Below are positions 58,142 to 64,000 of a stretch of 64,000 nucleotides of DNA, in pieces. The notes under the pieces are model-generated. The model did no database searches. It was not told the origin of the DNA and worked only from the letters and a program-made list of their open reading frames with translations. Every line of letters starts with the position of its first letter. Position 1 is the stretch's first letter. The position numbers and the translations under genes are program-made. This DNA is from Pegea sp. RAD2-039 (Eukaryota > Chordata > Thaliacea > Salpida > Salpidae), in the NCBI GenBank assembly GCA_034620365.1, contig JAQGEQ010000079.1, forward strand, positions 1 to 64,000, in the 5' to 3' direction.

Positions 58142-60054
58142 TGATGGATCAACTCGCTCCTTGCTCACTCATAACATCTGCTGACGTCACATATCTCGAA
58201 ACGATGACGTCACGACCGATCTATCTGCTTGTAAATCGTCTGCGTCACGCCGTTGTAGCTTGACAAAGCTCAGCTTGCCCCTTTTGTAAATATCTTTATG
58301 TTTGAGAGGAAATATGAGAGAGAAGTTCACCCGGTTCATCACAGTCATATGTGCAATACACAGACAGTTGTACATCAACCAACCAACCAAGTAGTTTGCT
58401 TTGCATATTCACTTCTGGCTTCTCATCAATTAGTCAAATCACTTTGGCATCTTTCATATAATCTTCCGTCTTTTCCATCTGCTTCTCTCATCGCTTGCTT
58501 CTATTGATGGTTGTGAAGGCTCGCGGCGTTTTTTGGGGATTTCTTTGTGTGTTTGTTTCCTTATTTTTTGTTGAAAAAAGTCGTAGTTGATATAGTTGGC
58601 GCCTTGTGATGAAATCTATCCAAGCAACTTGTTGGTTTTATTCTTGTAGCATCAAATACATATTCCAATTGGTTATAATGTGTCAGGTATTTGTGCATAG
58701 ATATATTTGTTTCATTTTGGTTATTTAGTAAAAGATAAATGAATTATTAACCAGAAGGCAAAGTCTATAAACCTTTGCTTACTACTTCCACAGTTGCGTT
58801 TATTTTCCTGTGTTTCTATTTCCAAGCGTTTCTTAAAGATTTAGCTTTTCTTTATCATTCAAAACCCACCTGCTTATTTCTCTTTAACTTGTAGTTTCAG
58901 TTATCTATTTCCTTCTATTTACTCATCATTTGTATTAAATACTACAAAACTGTTTCTGTTAAACCTTTCTAGAAATTGTCTTTCAAATGCTTCTGTAGTT
59001 TTATTTAATAATTTCTGGTTAATTTTCATATAGCTACATGTAATTCAGAAGGTAACAATTCTAGCTGACAAAACCCACACAGGTTTACCAGCGATTAAAT
59101 TATATTTCGAAATATCTTAAAATTGTAATGGCAAAAATAAATTCTTCCGAACACTCCATCTCTTATTTATTTTTTACTAAAGATGATTTAAAACTTTCAA
59201 TATTTGATCTAATTTATTAGAATGAGAGATGTTTTTAAGAATGATTCATATTGGAGCTTAACAATTGAAGGTGGTAACAAATCTCATTTAGTTACCGGTT
59301 GCAACGTATTTTGATGTTAACCGCATCTAAAACTGTTGATTAAAACTAAAAACAACAAATTGAAGTTTCAAGTGAGCTCACTGAAACAACATTCAATCTT
59401 GTAAAGGTAGACTAACTTGTTAAATGATCAAATACTTCAAAGTGAAAATTATTTATTACTGTTAGTATTTCAATTCCAAATCCTTCTCAAACAATAATTC
59501 AGATTTTATAACTAATTACTTTTGATAAGTTACCCAAATTTGTACTTGCTTTTATAGTTTTAAGTTATTTTTTGATGTCGTTTTCATGTCACACGAGGTC
59601 GCCATCTATATTGTTTTAGAATTGAAGCTGTGTTTGGGAGTGTTTAAAATAAACTTGAACTATTGACACGTGGCCGAGAACTAGAAGTTGGTACCTTTGA
59701 ATCAAATTAACGTAGATTAAAAACCCAGAAGAGTAACATAACCTTAAGTTTAAAAGAATTTTGGTGGAGACAAAGCGGTACAAAAAGTAGTCTACATCTA
59801 TTTATGAGGTTATGACTAAAAATACTGTGATCTTTATGCAGCTTTTATTTTTAGAATTAGATTCTATGAATATGTAATATTAACTTTAAGTTCAAAGAAT
59901 TGCCAAACTTATTTGGCTCTTGTAATAAATATCTGAAACTTTTAACATAGTACCAAGCTCTTTAAAATCAATTGTAGCAGACACACTTTTTTAAAGCTAA
60001 AATTGCCAAAACCTTTTGATAAAGCTTCTCTAATTTTCATAACTAAATATCATC
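58142..60054. other. SEC24 3' UTR and intergenic DNA
   Basis: Two TGACGTCA sites (58182-58189, 58205-58212) lie just after the SEC24 stop. The following kilobase has U-rich 3' UTR character. No exon is recognised to 60054. Confidence 0.4.
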
Positions 60055-61335
60055 GACAAGCTCAATGAAAGATGTGATATTATCACCACCAAATTAATTA
60101 CCGAAGTGACCATCATGAAAGTAAAACTTCTTGTGACATCATGTATCTCGATTTTGCTAAAGGGTTTGATTCTGTCTCACACAACAAGCTCATTATTGTT
60201 TTACAAAAATTAAAGGTCAACAGCTTTATCTTAAAGTGGTTTGAAGATTACTTATTAATTAAATCTAACAAACTCGTGTTGAAAAATCTTTATCTGCTTC
60301 TAGTCAAGTCACAAGTGGTGTTCCTCAGGGTTCCCCTTCTCTTTTTAATTTTCATTGAAGACCTTACCAGAAACCTAGTAGTAGTAAGTGATGTCAGTAT
60401 GTTTGTGTATGTAGATGACATCAAGCTATTATCTTGCAATCCTTCAAAACTTCAAACTGCACTAAACACTGTAGAAAACTTGTCTATGAACTGGCAGCTC
60501 AAAATCCAGCCCACAAAGTTTGAACTTATAACTTTTTCTCATAAGCCAGCTGCAAATTTCTTAAACTAATATTTCATTAATGGATCTATTATACACGAGT
60601 ATCTTCGGTCCTAGACCTTGGCATTACTCTATCATCTGATTTTAAATAGCACAATTATGTTTCCAAAATCTTTGCAAAATCAATCAACCTTGTCTAGCTT
60701 ATCATGAAGAATTTTGATTCCAAGGATTTTACTTCTTTATCAACCTTTTCAAATTGTACATACGTCTAATTCTTAAATATAAGGTACATAGATGCCATAT
60801 CAAGTTAGTGATATCAAAAAAATTGAATTTGTTCGGGAACATTTACGAAGTTCGTATATAGGAAACATTATATTAAATACGATAGTTATAAACATTTTCT
60901 CAGCTTCTTAAATTTAGATACTTTGGAAATTCGAGGAATTAAATACGACTAATTAATTAAAGACGACACACATTGCACCTTAATAAGCCCATATTAAATG
61001 GTACGTTAATCAGAGCAAATTTTTGCTCAAACCGCACAATTAGTACTTGGAACCAGCTGCCATCAGACATTGTCATGTCAGAACCATTCGTGTTGTTCAA
61101 GCAGAAGTTGGACCAATTAATCATTGCCACAATTGTAATTTCTAAACTGCGATTGTTTTTTTTCCTTTTTATATATTTAACATTCTATGGAATTGTTCAA
61201 CGTTTATATTATTTGGCGAATACTGAAATGCCATGTATTACATCTTTTTCTTTCTATATTTCCAACTTAATAGGTATTATTTGTGAGAAGTGTATTAGTG
61301 AGAGGTGCTTCCTTCGCATTTATTGAAATAAATTT
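60055..61335 (+). mobile_element. 3' half of a CR1-like LINE (reverse transcriptase to 3' end)
   Basis: From about 60123 the plus strand encodes reverse transcriptase block A (SCDIMYLDFAKGFDSVSH). A frameshifted block B follows (SGVPQGSP in one frame, LLFLIFIEDL in the next), then block C with the catalytic YVDD (about residue 90 of the open frame) and the C-terminal RTISTWNQLPSDIV...FKQKLDQL. The copy ends with the family's 3' sequence at 61210-61335. It starts inside the reverse transcriptase and has frameshifts, so it is inactive. The missing 5' part lies immediately downstream on the other strand. Confidence 0.85.
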
Positions 61336-63125
61336 CAGAAAGCCATACTGAACATCAGATATTAGATGATGATATGACTGGTCATATGATTGTGTGTTGA
61401 TATGTTCTTCAGTTCTGCAGATAACTGAAAATAGCGAAACTGGTCTGTAGTTAAGTGCAGTGTTTCTAGGACTCTTTTTATGAATAGGAATAATGATAGC
61501 TTTCTTTCAAATTTGTTAAACTCTTTCTCGCCTAAGAGTCATGTTAAAGAGTAGCGATAGAGGTAGTGATAAAGCGGAAGTAGTTTTTCTTAAAAATAAA
61601 GCTGGGATTTGATCTGGGGTGTTGGAAACTGATGATTTTAAAGAAGAAATAGCTTTAGATACTTTATCGACAGTTATCTCCAGATCTACCATCTCAGAGA
61701 CAATTGTAAGAATGTCGGAGCAGGAGAGAGAAGGAGTATTGCCATCGTCGGTTATAAAAACGCTATTAAGTTGTTGTTTAGCAATTCAGCTCTATTCTCC
61801 GGTTCCATCACAAGCTCTGGTCTGACATGCAACACTCTTCAAAACCTTCAATAAGGCCTTAATAGTAACCTCATCATTAGTTTTAGAGGGCGGTAGGTAG
61901 GTATATACAAAACGAGAAATTTTGGACTTTGAGTAATGAAAATCGAAAGCGATAATCTCAAATCCTGCACAATTAATGACATCAATCTGAATTCTAGAGA
62001 TCTTTGGTGCAAACAATGTCTTGTAAATTACGCAAACACCACCGCTTCTATCATACAGTCTGTCACAACGAAAAAACTAGAAAAGAATCAGGATATAACG
62101 GTTTCAACCAAGTTTCAGTCAACAAGCTTTCCACCGGAAAATTTGTGTTAATAATCGACCGCGCGTTGAAGAACATACCTAATGTAAAAGAAGAATTGTC
62201 TTTTTGGCGCTTGTTAGATTTGATTATAAGCTTCTGTCAATTGATATCTTGGGCTGGAAGGATGGTATTCACAATTGTGTGCGAAGAAGATGTGAAAAAA
62301 AGATATGTTACCAATGGTTATTTGCCACTTCCGTTTTTTGAAAAAAACCTTGACAGTTCTCAAGGCCCATGGTGGACCTCGAACTTTATATTTGAAGTCA
62401 GTTGGTTGTTCCTTCAGACTTCGGTTAAACGCCTTTTTTAAAGGACGCTTATTTTCTAAGCGATTATCTTCACACATATCATGTTCTACTGTAATGCGCT
62501 CGAATTTTTTGTCAAGCTTTAGTTTATACAGCTTCACAAGAAATTTGTGTTTGTCCCAACTTTCCCGAAGGGATATTTTCAACAGTCTTTGATAATCTAA
62601 GCTTTTCGTTCCAATTCTGGTCATTGATACTTTTGGGACGTCCACAAAATCAAGGCCTTGAGAGCACATTTGATTAAAAAATTTACTTCTATTATCTTTA
62701 TTAGTCTCAGAGACATTAAAGATGATGATATTGATTTCTCTGTCCTTAAGGTCCAAAGTAAATTTTTTGTGCGTGTCGGTAACCTTCTTGGCAAGAATCT
62801 GTACCCTACTAGCACTTTTGTCAAAATCGGAATCACCGAAAATCGAGGTCCATGTGACGGGCTTCTTTGTAGAGGCATCCATTTTATCTATTGATTTGGA
62901 CAAACTAGAATTTTTTTGTTGATTTCGGATTCAAATTTGGCTACTTTAGCTGATGTCGGACAATAGGTTTAAAATAGAATTAGATTTAATGCAGAACCAT
63001 TTAAACGCCATTTGGTTGTTATCAAACATATCATAAATTCACTTGCTCACATCACTATAGGAGAAATAAAACCAGGAGAGATATTTAATACATTCTATTG
63101 CCGGATCTTTACCGGAGCAAATTTA
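61336..63125 (-). mobile_element. 5' half of a CR1-like LINE (ORF1, endonuclease, start of RT)
   Basis: Read on the minus strand: a decayed PHD finger region (63125-62960, matching 40205-40390); ORF1 from about 62903 to 62214 with REINIIIFNVSE; then apurinic-type endonuclease motifs LLTETWLKP and CDRLYDRSGGVCVIY (about 62120-62020) and FVYTYLPPSK. A linker ITDDGNTPSLS...NTPDQIPALFLRK leads to the N-terminal reverse transcriptase IIPIHKKSPRNTALNYRPVS and SDVQYGF near 61340. There it stops abruptly at the 3' end of the plus-strand copy. Several frameshifts and stops make it inactive. Confidence 0.82.
62214..62903 (-). pseudogene. LINE ORF1 protein remnant
   Basis: A 229-codon open frame, the longest undisturbed part of the LINE. 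It contains KKPVTWTSIFGDSDFDKSA, matching the triplicated segment of the 40-kb copy, and REINIIIFNVSETNKDNRSK, the strand-loop start typical of CR1/L2-type ORF1 RNA-binding regions, followed by a Lys/Arg-rich C-terminus. The upstream PHD-finger portion is out of frame, so no complete ORF1 product is encoded. The last stretch may read into the ORF1-ORF2 junction. Confidence 0.7.
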
Positions 63126-64000
63126 TTGTAGTTTAAATGAAGTTTATTGAATACTTTTTACTTTAATGTTTTTTATATCAGCACAATCAGTTATTCAAAC
63201 AAAAAATATTATTCTAATTTCTAACAAATTGCGTTAAAGATGATTTCCAGCAGTCTTAATCCTTCAAAAAGCATTTTTGAGCCATGCAAAAGCTTTCTCA
63301 GCATTGTCAGTTACTTTCATTGGCAAGAAATTTGAATAACTGTTGTGATAGACTTGTTTAAAGTTAAATTGTTTCAAAGCTACTTTCAATTATTCAAACT
63401 AATCTATTAGGAAAAGTTTATTGTGTTTATAATCATAAATTAGACTATAATAAAGAAAAGTTTAGAAACTCATCAAAAGCTTGCAAGACTCTAAGGTGGC
63501 AACAAAAGTCACCAAGAGACGAAAAGCTGATTTTTTGATACAAGTGCACCAAATTATACTTGGTGTTGACTTAGATTTCAGCAAGCATTGATTACTTGTA
63601 ACTTATATAGCTACATGATTTTGTAAATCTGTTAAAAAAGTGGTTATCTTTTATCCAAGGGTTTAAAAAAAGGTGAAATCATTTAACTATATTAGTAATG
63701 TTTTTGTTTCTTAACTAATACTATTTATTACGATTTTATGGCCTAATTTAATTTACGTTTGCATAAACATCATATAATTATCAAGTATAAGTAAAGTTTT
63801 AATGACCTATAGACTAACATTAAATAATTATTAATAGCTATTTAATAACAAAGAAAGAATATTATTTTACGCTAAGCATGTTAATAACATGTAGACCCGT
63901 ATTAGCATTTAACTAATTTTAGGTTTAAACTTGATATCGATTAAATTGCTAAATGTTATAGTTGGTTACTTTTGATCTATTTACATTGCTTATTAAAGAT
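63126..64000. other. Right-edge intergenic DNA
   Basis: A/T-rich. A minus-strand stretch near 63240-63370 encodes VTDNAEKAFAWLKNAF before a stop, vaguely like the EKAF..LK region of Ty3-type retrotransposon polyproteins, but too short to call. Nothing else seen. Confidence 0.35.

Noticed and set aside
60055-63125. Classic twin-priming 5' inversion of a LINE
   Set aside because: The inverted 5' half lies downstream of the 3' end rather than upstream of the 3' half, so the order does not fit that mechanism.
63240-63370. Minus-strand VTDNAEKAFAWLKNAF as a Ty3-type retrotransposon remnant
   Set aside because: Too short and isolated; no other polyprotein motif is visible nearby.

Overview
The window is nuclear DNA from an invertebrate animal. 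It is very AT-rich (about 30% G+C or less by eye), almost all coding sequence is split by GT-AG introns, and many introns are only 47-60 nt long. The gene families (ZYG11/ZER1, RERG-like Ras, GALNT2-type glycosyltransferase, Rac with a CAAX box, GOSR2, PGAP2, SEC24C/D, an RBM4-like RRM protein) fit a metazoan. I do not see enough to name a phylum.

Layout. The left edge holds a tRNA-derived SINE. An RRM protein gene (+, 2434-3789) is followed by a weak two-exon hypothetical (4815-5403). A 22-exon ZYG11/ZER1-family gene lies on the minus strand (10846-6275). A second SINE and a copy of an unnamed dispersed repeat follow at 12.3-12.7 kb. Next on the plus strand are a divergent RERG-like small GTPase (16781-20999), a poorly resolved unknown gene (about 22461-23524) and a 13-exon GALNT2-like gene (24744-28791) whose introns carry two different 14-bp minisatellites. 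A Rac GTPase is on the minus strand (35121-33612). About 10 kb of AT-rich DNA with LINE and repeat remnants separates it from a convergent pair, PGAP2-like (+, 44802-46272) and GOSR2/membrin-like (-, 48966-46794). A 21-exon SEC24 gene (52597-58141) contains a coding 21-bp repeat. The right end holds a CR1-like LINE broken into two oppositely oriented, complementary halves (60055-63125).

Functionally, SEC24 (COPII cargo adaptor), GOSR2 (ER-Golgi SNARE), GALNT (Golgi O-glycosylation) and PGAP2 (GPI-anchor lipid remodelling) all serve the early secretory pathway, but nothing shows that this proximity is more than chance. Exon coordinates were worked out by hand from splice signals, reading-frame continuity and remembered family sequences. 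They are models, not transcript evidence.

I found no convincing new molecular system. The observations most worth following are the SINE/LINE shared 3' stem-loop, the Ras-like protein lacking its switch motifs, the recurrence of the palindromes TGACGTCA and TCACGTGA, the split LINE, and the unidentified gene at 22.5-23.5 kb.
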